This document shows, piece by piece, positions 7,968-15,995 of a DNA stretch of 64,000 nucleotides. Under the pieces are notes generated by a model. The model did no database searches. It was not told where the DNA came from and worked only from the letters and a program-made list of their open reading frames with translations. The number at the start of each line of letters is the position of its first letter. Within the stretch, counting starts at the first letter, position 1. This DNA comes from Fictibacillus phosphorivorans (GTDB lineage: Bacteria; Bacillota; Bacilli; Bacillales; Fictibacillaceae): positions 310,001 through 374,000 of the forward strand of contig NZ_LRFC01000001.1 in NCBI RefSeq assembly GCF_001619875.1, given 5' to 3'. Made by a program: the position numbers and the translations under genes.

Positions 7968-9239
7968 ATGAAAAGGATATTTAAGAACTTAACGTTTCAG
8001 GTGTTAACGGCTATTGCAGTTGGTGTGCTTGTTGGACTCTTCTGGCCGGAAGTCGGCAAACAGATGAAACCTGTAGGAGATACATTTATTAACGCTGTTA
8101 AGATGGTGATTGCTCCCATCATCTTCTTAACGATCGTACTTGGAATTGCAAAGATGGGAGACATGAAGAAGGTAGGGAAAGTCGGAGGAAAAGCATTTAT
8201 ATACTTTGAGATCGTCACAACGCTTGCACTCGTAATTGGTCTGATCGTTGTTAACGTGTTGAAACCAGGAGCTGGCTTAGATTTTAATAAGCTTGAAAAA
8301 GGGGATGTGTCACAATACACGTCTGAAGAAGGCGGAAAGATCGACTGGATCGAATTTGTAACACATATCGTTCCGAGTAATATGGTAGATGCCTTTGCAA
8401 AAGGTGATATCCTGCAGGTTCTGTTTTTCTCCATTCTTTTTGGAGTAGGTTTAACGGCACTTGGTGATAAAGGAAAAATTATTATTGAGTTTTTCGATAA
8501 ACTGCTCAACGTCTTCTTTAAAATTGTCGGTTACATCATGAAAGCTGCTCCACTTGGCGCATTCGGTGCGATGGCGTTTACGATTGGAAATTACGGCCTT
8601 GAGTCACTTGTTCCGCTCGGGAAGTTGATGATCGCTGTGTATACGACAATGTTTTTCTTTGTCTTCGTAGTGTTGAACGTGATATGTAAGATGTACGGCT
8701 TTAGTCTTTGGAAGTATTTGAAGTTTATAAAAGACGAGCTTTTAATCGTGTTAGGAACAAGCTCTTCAGAATCTGTCCTTCCACGTATGATGAATAAGAT
8801 GGAAAAGTTCGGCTGCTCGAAGTCTGTTGTGGGTCTTGTTATTCCAACAGGTTATTCATTCAACTTAGATGGAACATCAATTTACCTTTCGATGGCCGTT
8901 GTTTTCTTGGCTCAAGTTTTCGGCATTGACTTAAGTTTAACGCAACAGCTTACCATTATTGCGGTATTGATGCTAACATCTAAAGGAGCAGCTGCTGTTA
9001 CAGGCGGTGGGTTTATCGTTCTTGCTTCTACATTGACAGCGATGCAGGTTATTCCTGTTGAAGGTCTGGCACTTCTTTTAGGCGTTGACCGCTTCATGAG
9101 TGAAGCACGCGCAATTGTAAACTTGATTGGTAATGGAATTGCTACAATCGTGGTTTCAAAAAGTGAGAACGAATTTGACGAGGGTAAAAGTGAAGAAGCC
9201 ATACAGGATATGTATGAAAACAGAAAGATTGCCGTTTAA
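7968..9239 (+). CDS. dctP: DctP, dicarboxylate:cation symporter (DAACS/SDF family)
   Basis: A 423-residue secondary transporter for C4-dicarboxylates such as succinate, fumarate and malate, with about eight TM helices. Family signatures are [21 protein letters not shown] in the first third, the serine-rich hairpin [22 protein letters not shown], and the re-entrant region near [16 protein letters not shown]. The ATG at 7968 follows GAGAGGAG. An open frame extends 45 codons upstream, but it reads through the palindrome at 7898 and is not coding. It is the target gene of DctS-DctR and has its own terminator. Confidence 0.92.
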   Translation: MKRIFKNLTFQVLTAIAVGVLVGLFWPEVGKQMKPVGDTFINAVKMVIAPIIFLTIVLGIAKMGDMKKVGKVGGKAFIYFEIVTTLALVIGLIVVNVLKPGAGLDFNKLEKGDVSQYTSEEGGKIDWIEFVTHIVPSNMVDAFAKGDILQVLFFSILFGVGLTALGDKGKIIIEFFDKLLNVFFKIVGYIMKAAPLGAFGAMAFTIGNYGLESLVPLGKLMIAVYTTMFFFVFVVLNVICKMYGFSLWKYLKFIKDELLIVLGTSSSESVLPRMMNKMEKFGCSKSVVGLVIPTGYSFNLDGTSIYLSMAVVFLAQVFGIDLSLTQQLTIIAVLMLTSKGAAAVTGGGFIVLASTLTAMQVIPVEGLALLLGVDRFMSEARAIVNLIGNGIATIVVSKSENEFDEGKSEEAIQDMYENRKIAV

Positions 9240-9247
9240 CAGAAAAC

Positions 9248-9285
9248 GAGCTTTGGTCAGAACAGACTAAAGCTCTTTCTTTTTG
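9248..9285 (+). terminator. dctP terminator
   Basis: Stem GAGCTTTGGTC / GACTAAAGCTC, then TTTCTTTTTG. Confidence 0.9.
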
Positions 9286-9323
9286 TTATCATTTAGAAAA
9301 CGGTAAGTGGAGGGAGATGACGT

Positions 9324-10403
9324 ATGATTTGTAACATGCTCAATATGAAGTATCCGATCATACAGGCGGGTATGGCTGGCGGACCGACAACACCTGAGTT
9401 AGTTGCGGCTGTCAGTGAGGCTGGTGCGCTAGGAACGCTTGGTGCAGGATATATGAGTCCTCAGCAAATAAGTGATGCCATTCGTGATATTCAAGAACGA
9501 ACAGACGCACCTTTTGCAGTGAATTTGTTTCTTCCACAACAGCACGAATTGTACGAGGGGTCTATTTTAAACATGCAGCGACATCTAAATAAATACCGGG
9601 CAAGACTTGGTATGTCAGAAGTGAACACAGTCCCAAATAGTCAGGATCTCTTTGAACAACAGCTGGAAATTGTCGTGGCATCAGGTGTTAAGATTGTTAG
9701 TTTTACATTTGATGCACCCAAAAAGAGTCTAGTAGATCAGCTCCACGCATCAGAGATTACCGTGATGGCGACTGCTACAACCGTAAAAGAAGCGGTACAG
9801 CTGGAATTATGCGGAGTTGATGTAATCGTCGCACAAGGAAGTGAAGCGGGTGGACATAGAGGGACATTTTTAGATGTTCACAATGAAGTATGTATTGGTA
9901 CAATGGCACTCATTCCACAAGTTGTTGACGCGGTGAGCTGCCCAGTGATTGCGGCAGGAGGAATCATGGATGGCAGGGGAATGGCAGCAGGATTGACGTT
10001 AGGTGCATCAGCCGTTCAACTCGGTACGGCCTTTTTGACTGTAAACGAAAGCGGTGCGAACAAGATTCATAGAAAAGCTATTCTAGCAAGTTCAGACACG
10101 GATACAAAGATTACGAAAGCTTTTTCAGGTAAAAGTGCGAGAGGGTTTAAGAACGAGATGATGCTAGAATTGGAGACTATTTGTGACGAATTCCCGCCGT
10201 ATCCTATACAGCACGTTTTAACTTCTGATATAAGAAAAGAAGCTGCTCGGCAAGGAGATAAAGAGATGATCTCCATGTGGGCAGGGCAGGCATCACCATT
10301 AGCTCAAGAGAGGTCTGCAAGCGAGTTGGTGAGAAGTCTTGTGGAAGAATTTGAAGATGCGCTCAGGAAAGGGGCATTGAAATTAAGTTCACCAAGCGTT
10401 TAG
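9324..10403 (+). CDS. Nitronate monooxygenase (YrpB-like, FabK/2-nitropropane dioxygenase family)
   Basis: A 359-residue FMN-dependent TIM-barrel enzyme that oxidises alkyl nitronates. Signatures: PIIQAGMAGGPTTPELVAAV at the N-terminus, GSEAGGHRG with the conserved His, the phosphate-binding VIAAGGIMDGRGMAAGLTLGA, and a C-terminal MWAGQ. The AGGHRG and WAGQ motifs favour a nitronate monooxygenase; related enzymes act as enoyl-ACP reductase (FabK), which cannot be excluded. ATG 9324 follows GGAGGGAG. It appears monocistronic after the dctP terminator. Confidence 0.85.
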   Translation: MICNMLNMKYPIIQAGMAGGPTTPELVAAVSEAGALGTLGAGYMSPQQISDAIRDIQERTDAPFAVNLFLPQQHELYEGSILNMQRHLNKYRARLGMSEVNTVPNSQDLFEQQLEIVVASGVKIVSFTFDAPKKSLVDQLHASEITVMATATTVKEAVQLELCGVDVIVAQGSEAGGHRGTFLDVHNEVCIGTMALIPQVVDAVSCPVIAAGGIMDGRGMAAGLTLGASAVQLGTAFLTVNESGANKIHRKAILASSDTDTKITKAFSGKSARGFKNEMMLELETICDEFPPYPIQHVLTSDIRKEAARQGDKEMISMWAGQASPLAQERSASELVRSLVEEFEDALRKGALKLSSPSV

Positions 10404-10560
10404 AAATGTCATTTTATCGATTATGATTACTAGTACCAAAATACGTGGAGTGTAACAGAAAAACTGCTGAGCCAATCAGAAACAGATCTGGTCTTAATTC
10501 ACCCGTTTTAGAATAAGTTTTGTATAAGCCTTACAAAATTTATGGACTGGGGTGACGATC

Positions 10561-10809
10561 ATGGATTTTATGACCGATTTTGCACCGTATGTTGGCTTAG
10601 CTGTTATTTTATACGCAATTCGTCAGACTGAGCGATTTTCAAATAAGTATATCCCCATAGTAGCTGTTGTGCTAGGTGTCCTGTATGCCTTCTGGGAAGC
10701 TGGAGGGGCAACACCAGAAGCCACATTGGTTGGTTTAAAATATGCTTTACTCGGGATAGGAACGGTCGCCGGGATAAAATATTCGATAGAAAACAAACTA
10801 ACAAAGTAA
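10561..10809 (+). CDS. Small membrane protein resembling phage holins
   Basis: An 82-residue protein with two or three hydrophobic segments (YVGLAVILYAI, YIPIVAVVLGVLYAFWEA, ALLGIGTVAGIKYSI) and a basic tail. The order ‘short helix, RQTERF, NKYIPIVAVVLG’ resembles the A118-type holin family. No endolysin or other phage gene is nearby, so this is either a phage remnant or a domesticated holin. ATG 10561 is properly spaced from GGGGTG; a GTG nine bases upstream overlaps that site. Confidence 0.6.
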   Translation: MDFMTDFAPYVGLAVILYAIRQTERFSNKYIPIVAVVLGVLYAFWEAGGATPEATLVGLKYALLGIGTVAGIKYSIENKLTK

Positions 10810-10817
10810 GTATGTGT

Positions 10818-10850
10818 AAGGCAGTGCTGTTTTTAATGGCATTGCCTTTC
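10818..10850 (+). terminator. Terminator-like hairpin after the holin-like gene
   Basis: Stem AAGGCAGTGC / GCATTGCCTT (one G-U pair), with a weak T-tail. Confidence 0.5.
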
Positions 10851-10955
10851 GTTATACAAAAAGGATAAAATATATAAACAAATGTTATACAAATGTTTAT
10901 TATATGATATATAAGGGTAGTGTAAAAGTAATCTAGGATAAAGGGTGATGCTGGT

Positions 10956-11294
10956 ATGAAATTGAAAAGAGACATCGAGGGAAATGTATTCGAACAATTA
11001 TTTAATAAAGATCCCGAAGCCTTAAAACACTTGATCAATTCATACAGCACATTACTTTTTCAAGTTGCCTTCCGGATTACAGGTAATAAGAGAGCCGCGG
11101 AGGAAGTTTTATGCGATGTCTTTCGTGATCTATGGGAGAATCCTTTTCATTATGAGAGATCGAAGGAAAGTTTCCTATCTAGTTATTTAATCAAACTTTG
11201 CAAATTAAAGTGCGTCAATCGAGAAGAAATACACATTACGAAATTATTGTCTAAAAAGTCTAAAAATTATATTGCGAATAATGCCACCATCTGA
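10956..11294 (+). CDS. Stand-alone sigma-70 region 2 protein (ECF-like, lacks region 4)
   Basis: 112 residues. Residues ~20-95 look like sigma region 2: DPEALKHLINSYSTLLFQVAFRITGNKRAAEEVLCDVFRDLWENP. After a short basic tail (LLSKKSKNYIANNATI) it stops, so the promoter -35-reading region 4 is absent. Downstream sequence does not continue region 4 in another frame. It could be a truncated ECF sigma factor, or one half of a split sigma factor like B. subtilis RsoA, which works with SigO. ATG 10956 has AAGGGTG upstream. The next gene is an oxalate/formate-family transporter. Confidence 0.6.
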   Translation: MKLKRDIEGNVFEQLFNKDPEALKHLINSYSTLLFQVAFRITGNKRAAEEVLCDVFRDLWENPFHYERSKESFLSSYLIKLCKLKCVNREEIHITKLLSKKSKNYIANNATI

Positions 11295-11540
11295 TAACAT
11301 TAAAAACGCTTACAACTAATGCCAATATGATAAATGGAGAGCGTGCAAGACCTGCACATTTTCTATTTCTATATTAATGGTGAATGAACTCTCTGCACGA
11401 GTATGTAGAGATTTTAGGCAACATTCTTAAAGGACTTATTTACTGAATAAGTACTTTTGGATGTTGTCTTTTTATTTGGTTTGCATTAGGGTAAGTTTCA
11501 TGAATGATTAACTATATTAACTTTTTAGGGGGAAGTACGG
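11295..11540. other. Structured gap with long terminator-like hairpin
   Basis: About 245 bp without a gene. It holds a small hairpin GTGCA-AGACC-TGCAC near 11345 and a long hairpin at 11418-11468 (outer stem GGCAACATTC / GGATGTTGTC, inner stem ACTTATT / AATAAGT), followed by TCTTTTT. It could simply terminate the sigma-like gene, or form the end of a regulatory leader for the transporter at 11541. No known riboswitch core was recognised. Confidence 0.5.
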
Positions 11541-12794
11541 ATGAGAAAGACTAAGAATCGCTGGCTCATTGCGTTATCAGCTGTAGGAATTCATATTTCC
11601 ATCGGTTCTGTGTATGCATGGAGCAATTTCACAAATCCATTGATTGAAAAGTTCGGCTGGTCCGCATCACAAGTCCAGATGACGTTTAGTATCGCGATTT
11701 TATTCTTAGGTTTATCGGCCGCCTTTCTAGGTCATTTTGTTGAAAAACATGGCCCAAGAAAAGCGGGATTGCTCGCAGCTATTTTCTTCGGAATTGGTAT
11801 CGCGGGTTCAGGAATAGCTGTTAACATAGGCTCTTTAACGATGCTGTACATATTTTATGGCGTGCTCGGCGGTATTGGTCTTGGTGTTGGATATATCGCT
11901 CCGGTTTCCACACTAATAAAATGGTTCCCCGATCGCCGCGGATTAGCGACTGGACTTGCCATCATGGGCTTTGGATTTGCAGCGGCCATCAGTTCTCCGA
12001 TCATGGATGCACTGATTAAATCAGTAGGAGTAGCAAACACGTTCTTCATTTTAGGTATTGCGTATTTTGCAGTCATGACATTATCATCACTTTATTTGGA
12101 AAAACCAGAAGAAGGCTGGCTGCCAGCTGGATTTAAAGAGAACGTCGAAAGCGGCAAGGTGAAGGTTAAAAAAGATCTTTCACAGCTTACAGCTAATGAA
12201 GCTGTTAAGACTCGACGCTTCTATTATTTGTGGATCATGTTATTTATTAACGTGACGTGCGGAATTGCCATACTTTCTGCAGCAAAACCACTTGCTGAAG
12301 AAAGTATCGGCCTTACAACTGCTGAAGCTGCAGCCCTAGTTGGTGTGCTAGGATTATTTAACGGTTTTGGCCGTATCGGATGGGCATCTGTATCCGATTA
12401 TATCGGACGACCGAACACGTACACGACGTTTTTCGTTTTGCAGATCGCTCTCTTTTTCTTTTTGCCGCAAACCTCATCATCGATTCTTTTTCAAGTGATG
12501 CTCGCGATCGTTTATACGTGCTATGGCGGAGGATTTGCTTCCATCCCAGCCTTTATTGGCGATTTGTTTGGTACGAAACAAGTAGGTGCGATTCACGGCT
12601 ATATCTTAACCGCGTGGGCAGCAGCAGGCCTTGCAGGTCCACTCTTCGCAGCATGGATCAAAGACACAACAGGTTCTTATGCGAACAGTTTGACGTTCTT
12701 CTCCGGTTTGTTTGTGGTCGCGCTCATTGTGTCGATCTTAGTACGTTTTGACATGAAACGGCTTGAAGCGAAACAAGAAAAGTCCGTTGCGTAA
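11541..12794 (+). CDS. MFS transporter, oxalate/formate antiporter (OFA) family
   Basis: A 417-residue, 12-TM major facilitator protein. OFA features include an N-terminal IHISIGSVYAWSNFTNPLIEKFGW, the loop PDRRGLATGLAIMGFG after TM4, and GRIGWASVSDYIGR between TM8 and TM9. Family members move oxalate/formate or monocarboxylates such as pyruvate. The substrate here is not determined by sequence. ATG 11541 follows AGGGGGAAG. The gene is preceded by a structured gap and the region 2 sigma-like gene. Confidence 0.85.
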   Translation: MRKTKNRWLIALSAVGIHISIGSVYAWSNFTNPLIEKFGWSASQVQMTFSIAILFLGLSAAFLGHFVEKHGPRKAGLLAAIFFGIGIAGSGIAVNIGSLTMLYIFYGVLGGIGLGVGYIAPVSTLIKWFPDRRGLATGLAIMGFGFAAAISSPIMDALIKSVGVANTFFILGIAYFAVMTLSSLYLEKPEEGWLPAGFKENVESGKVKVKKDLSQLTANEAVKTRRFYYLWIMLFINVTCGIAILSAAKPLAEESIGLTTAEAAALVGVLGLFNGFGRIGWASVSDYIGRPNTYTTFFVLQIALFFFLPQTSSSILFQVMLAIVYTCYGGGFASIPAFIGDLFGTKQVGAIHGYILTAWAAAGLAGPLFAAWIKDTTGSYANSLTFFSGLFVVALIVSILVRFDMKRLEAKQEKSVA

Positions 12795-12815
12795 CTTTTA
12801 AAGGAGTGAAAAATG

Positions 12816-12849
12816 CAGTGTCTTCATTAACGGGAAGGCACTGTTTTTT
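12816..12849 (+). terminator. Terminator of the OFA transporter gene
   Basis: Stem CAGTG-CTTC / GAAG-CACTG with one mismatch, followed by TTTTTT. Confidence 0.8.
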
Positions 12850-12903
12850 ATTCATTTATGGTAAAGTTGATGCTGGAACAAAAATACATTTCAAGGGGAA
12901 AAC

Positions 12904-13353
12904 ATGACAAACAAACGAGTAGAAATCACAGAATTAAATGCAGAAAATTGGTACGAGTGCTGTTCACTCGAAGTTGAAGAAAATCAAGTAAGTTATATTG
13001 AGCCAAATGCTGTTTCAATCGCACAATCGAAATTCGAACCGAACTTAAAGCCTTATAGCATCCGTTACGATGGTGAGACAGTCGGATTCCTTATGTTTAA
13101 TTCAGTGAAAGAGGAGCTTGATGGGTATTGGATCTACCGCATCATGGTCGATAAAAACCACCAGCAAAAAGGAATTGGCAAGATCGCTGCACAATTGATG
13201 ATCGATGAAATGAAAACGAAGCTTAATGCGAAAAGAATTGTGGTTGGGTACCACCCTGAAAATACAGGAGCTCACCAGCTGTATAAACGTTTAGGATTTG
13301 TTGATAATGGTGACCGATTTGGAAAAGAAATGGCCGTAGTATTAGAGGTTTAA
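12904..13353 (+). CDS. GNAT acetyltransferase, BltD/spermidine-acetyltransferase-like
   Basis: 149 residues forming one GNAT domain. The order NWYECCSLEVEENQ, FLMFNS, YWIYRIMVDKNHQQKGIGKIAAQL (acetyl-CoA loop QQKGIG) and HPENTGAHQLYKRLGF resembles B. subtilis BltD, a spermine/spermidine acetyltransferase of ~150 residues. Substrate remains inferred. It is monocistronic with its own terminator. Confidence 0.75.
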   Translation: MTNKRVEITELNAENWYECCSLEVEENQVSYIEPNAVSIAQSKFEPNLKPYSIRYDGETVGFLMFNSVKEELDGYWIYRIMVDKNHQQKGIGKIAAQLMIDEMKTKLNAKRIVVGYHPENTGAHQLYKRLGFVDNGDRFGKEMAVVLEV

Positions 13354-13451
13354 TTGATCAAAACCTTCTGAAATCTTTTGTTACCCTCAATTTTTTACTG
13401 CCTCACTTCGAATTATTAATGTTGAGTAATAACGAGATAGATGTAAATGAT

Positions 13452-13480
13452 AGGACTCCACTTGATAATGGAGTTCTTTT
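13452..13480 (+). terminator. Terminator after the BltD-like gene
   Basis: Stem AGGACTCCA / TGGAGTTCT (one wobble) and a T-run. Confidence 0.75.
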
Positions 13481-13533
13481 TGTTTGGTTTCATAAATAGA
13501 GGGAACGTTTGTTAAGAAGGAGTGAATATACAG

Positions 13534-14166
13534 ATGAGAAGATCAGAGCGCAACAAGTCCAAAAAGAAAAGAGTTGTATTGTTCAGCGCCTTAAGTGCCG
13601 TTCTTTTAGCGTTATTGTTTTTACCGAAAGATGCTTTATTAATGGGTAATGATGAGGAACCTGTTAAAGAAAAAGTAAATAAGGAACCAAAACATAAAGT
13701 TGTAAAACTTCAGCCAGATAACGAGAGTGCTTATGAAGAAGAGGATAAAGAAACTAGTGACGAAGAAACAAACGAAAAACAAGAGCCTTCTGAAGAGATT
13801 GGCATAAATCCGGAAAAAGAAGCGGATAAAAAGGAAGAAGCTCAGAAAGCTGAAGAAGCAAAAAAGAAAGAGGAGCAAGCTTCTGGCGATGAGCCTGTGC
13901 TGAACAAGCCGATTGGAACATCGCAAACCGGTACGCATACATCCAGTTATGAAGAAGGAAGTGTGGACTGGAACGAAAAGCTGAAGGCGATCCGACTTGC
14001 AACGGGCCTTGATGAAAACATGACTGTATGGAAAATCGCAAATGGCGGCGGGCCGCAGAAGTCAGTGGCAGAAGTGAGTCCGAACAAGCAGCCGAACGAG
14101 CGTTATACGGTAAGCCTTGAATGGGTGGATCAAGAAGGTTGGATGGTAACGAGTGTGCAGAAGTAA
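13534..14166 (+). CDS. yrrS: YrrS-family protein (DUF1510)
   Basis: A 210-residue membrane-anchored protein. One TM helix (VVLFSALSAVLLALLFL) at residues ~12-28 is followed by a long Glu/Lys-rich, low-complexity extracytoplasmic linker (~45-115). A C-terminal domain ends NERYTVSLEWVDQEGWMVTSVQK, the conserved DUF1510 end. In B. subtilis yrrS sits beside a penicillin-binding protein gene; no such neighbour is here. Function unknown. ATG 13534 is used because the upstream in-frame GTG touches the AAGGAG site. Confidence 0.85.
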   Translation: MRRSERNKSKKKRVVLFSALSAVLLALLFLPKDALLMGNDEEPVKEKVNKEPKHKVVKLQPDNESAYEEEDKETSDEETNEKQEPSEEIGINPEKEADKKEEAQKAEEAKKKEEQASGDEPVLNKPIGTSQTGTHTSSYEEGSVDWNEKLKAIRLATGLDENMTVWKIANGGGPQKSVAEVSPNKQPNERYTVSLEWVDQEGWMVTSVQK

Positions 14167-14184
14167 GTGATCTGCTTAAGTTAG

Positions 14185-14303
14185 ATTGGACAAATTAAAG
14201 TTTTAATTGGACAAATAAATACATCAATTGGACAGATTAATGGTTCAATTGGACAAATTAAGTTACCAATCGGACAAATTAGTACTAAAATCCGACAGAA
14301 ATA
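14185..14303. repeat. Intergenic 21-bp periodic array 2
   Basis: Six copies of ATTGGACAAATTAAGTTACC plus one base, starting at 14185, 14206, 14227, 14248, 14269 and 14290, exactly 21 bp apart. The ATTGGACAAATTA core is conserved and the spacer half varies. It lies in the convergent gap between yrrS and a methyltransferase gene, before the shared terminator. Confidence 0.9.
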
Positions 14304-14305
14304 AG

Positions 14306-14358
14306 AAAAAGCTGACTTGAATCATCGTGCATCACACGATTTCAGAGCCAGCTTTTTT
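14306..14358. terminator. Bidirectional terminator, yrrS / methyltransferase
   Basis: Long stem beginning AAAAAGCTG and ending CAGCTTTTTT, with inner stem ATCGTG / CACGAT. Confidence 0.85.
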
Positions 14359-14366
14359 AATTCAGC

Positions 14367-15128
14367 TTACTTTACCTTCGCTTTTAATAGAAATCGATGC
14401 TGTTTCACTTCAAAATACCCCTTAACTTGAATCATCTCATGAATTCGATACAATTCATCGAGATAATCATTACTTTTGAAGTCAGGAATTTGCCAAGGGA
14501 TTGCTTTTAAATAGTAAAGAAGGGCGCCAATATCATAAAAGCGCTGAACCGGATATTCTTCTTTCGCCTCTAATACCACAAACCCATTTTCACAGAGTTC
14601 CTTTTCAGCAAAAGCTAGGTTCCAGTGAGAGAACTCACCATTAATGGGTACTCTAAGGGCTTCATTTATACCGATGCAATCGGAACCGCCAACTTGCTGT
14701 GTTACAAAAATGCCATCACTTGTTAAAACACGCTTCACTTCAAGAGGAGAATACGATTCATGTTTATTGATGACGAGGTCAAACACTGTATTATCGAACG
14801 GAAGTATGTCATCTTCACCAATTTGATAAACCTTCACACCAAGTGGCTCAAGCCGTTCGCGGGCAATTGGAACATTAGGCAAATATCCTTCAGTTGCACA
14901 AACCTTTGCAGGGAAAGGCTGAAGTTTGGATAAAAGCTCACCGCCGCCTGTTCCCATATCCAACATGGAAGACACCTTGCCAATCAGCGGAATCACTAAA
15001 CTCCCATAAGACCATGAAAGCATGCCACTCGCCATACGGCCAGAATCCGTAATATAAGAAAAATCCCAGCCAGAAAAAGGCTTCTCTGCATCATTTACAT
15101 ACATTTCAAATTCTAAATCAAGTATCAT
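14367..15128 (-). CDS. Class I SAM-dependent methyltransferase
   Basis: 253 residues with a Rossmann methyltransferase core. Motif I is MLDMGTGGGELLSKL (residue ~57 onward), followed by CATEGYLPNVPIARERL and motif IV-like LPFDNTVFDLVINKHE. The order and size match methyltransferase-11 type proteins; the substrate is unknown. GGAGG sits 7 bases before ATG 15128. Transcribed alone, convergent with yrrS. Confidence 0.8.
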   Translation of the reverse strand: MILDLEFEMYVNDAEKPFSGWDFSYITDSGRMASGMLSWSYGSLVIPLIGKVSSMLDMGTGGGELLSKLQPFPAKVCATEGYLPNVPIARERLEPLGVKVYQIGEDDILPFDNTVFDLVINKHESYSPLEVKRVLTSDGIFVTQQVGGSDCIGINEALRVPINGEFSHWNLAFAEKELCENGFVVLEAKEEYPVQRFYDIGALLYYLKAIPWQIPDFKSNDYLDELYRIHEMIQVKGYFEVKQHRFLLKAKVK

Positions 15129-15338
15129 ATGCGCACCTCCAAATTTTTTTTTGACAATGAACTTCTATTTTGGAGGAGGTCCTCTGCATGAGAAGCGGTT
15201 TTATATGTCATGTTCCAAGTAACGCATTTCAAAATTCTCCTTTATGCGATTCTGCATTACTATTTCTACAAGTCGATTGCAATCCCTTTAATAGGGGTTA
15301 CACCTTTTAAACCGTATATGAAACGAAGAAATAAAAAA

Positions 15339-15368
15339 GAGGAGAGCACTTGATCGAGTGCGCTCCTC
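15339..15368 (-). terminator. Terminator of the usp gene
   Basis: Stem GAGGAG-GCACT / AGTGC-CTCCTC; on the minus strand it is followed by TTTTTTAT. Confidence 0.85.
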
Positions 15369-15381
15369 TTATAAAATGATG

Positions 15382-15834
15382 TTATTTAGCAACAAGTACA
15401 GGTTGATGTGCGTTAGAAACAACCTTTTGACTAACGCTTCCTAGAAATAGTTTTTTGAATCCGCTATGGCCTCGGTTACCGATGACGATGAGATCAATGT
15501 TATGACTATCCGCATATCCACAAATTGTGACAGGTGGGTCACCGTGCAATATGGCTGTTGTTGTCTTGATTTCTGGATCAACTCTTCTTATAGCTTTGTT
15601 AAGAACCTCTTCACCATGACTCTGCTCCACAATCTCGGCATCTCTAACTTCTACAGCCGTGCTAGCTACGCCGCCAGGGTGAACGCCCCCATACAATGGA
15701 AGAGCCACTTCGTTGGTTACATAAAGCAACGTTAACTCAGCTCCCATATGCCGGGCAAGTTCATTACCGTTGTGCAATGCCGTAAAACTTCCTTCAGAAC
15801 CATCAACAGCAACCAGGATTTTTGTATATAACAT
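15382..15834 (-). CDS. Universal stress protein (UspA family)
   Basis: 150 residues of the UspA alpha/beta fold. The N-terminal strand KILVAVDGSEGS and the C-terminal ATP-binding motif VIGNRGHSGFKKLFLGSVSQKVV (G-2x-G-9x-G-S/T) are both intact, so this is likely an ATP-binding member. The six-codon longer frame (MKGDQI) is its ribosome site AAAGGAGAT, so translation starts at ATG 15834. It is divergent from the ECF41 operon. Confidence 0.9.
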   Translation of the reverse strand: MLYTKILVAVDGSEGSFTALHNGNELARHMGAELTLLYVTNEVALPLYGGVHPGGVASTAVEVRDAEIVEQSHGEEVLNKAIRRVDPEIKTTTAILHGDPPVTICGYADSHNIDLIVIGNRGHSGFKKLFLGSVSQKVVSNAHQPVLVAK

Positions 15835-15934
15835 GATTTGATCTCCTTTCATGCAGATTTGGCAACTTCTTATAAAAAGTTACCTTATAAAAACAGTACC
15901 CCTTAAAAAGGTATATAAACAAGTATCCTTTTTT

Positions 15935-15961
15935 TGTCACAAAACAAAATCCTTTTTCGTC
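15935..15961 (+). promoter_or_regulatory. ECF41 sigma factor promoter
   Basis: TGTCACA, a 16-bp spacer, then CGTC. This is an exact match to the ECF41-group promoter consensus (TGTCACA-N16-CGTC) as I know it from work on B. licheniformis. It lies ~35 bp before the first gene of the operon that encodes the ECF41 factor itself. Confidence 0.85.
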
Positions 15962-15995
15962 TTGTTTGTAAATTGAGAAAGTGAGTGATGGAAAA

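Noticed and set aside
8314-8334. Second ECF41-like site inside dctP (TGTCACA then CGTC)
   Set aside because: The spacer is far shorter than 16 bp and the site lies within coding sequence.
10561-10809. Prophage remnant around the holin-like gene
   Set aside because: No endolysin, structural, integrase or attachment-site sequence is nearby; a single holin-like peptide is not enough.
15189-15353. A 54-codon plus-strand frame after GGAGGAGG (begins MRSGFICHV)
   Set aside because: The ribosome site is attractive, but the frame runs into the usp terminator hairpin, lacks a promoter and resembles no family. It stays a weak possibility.
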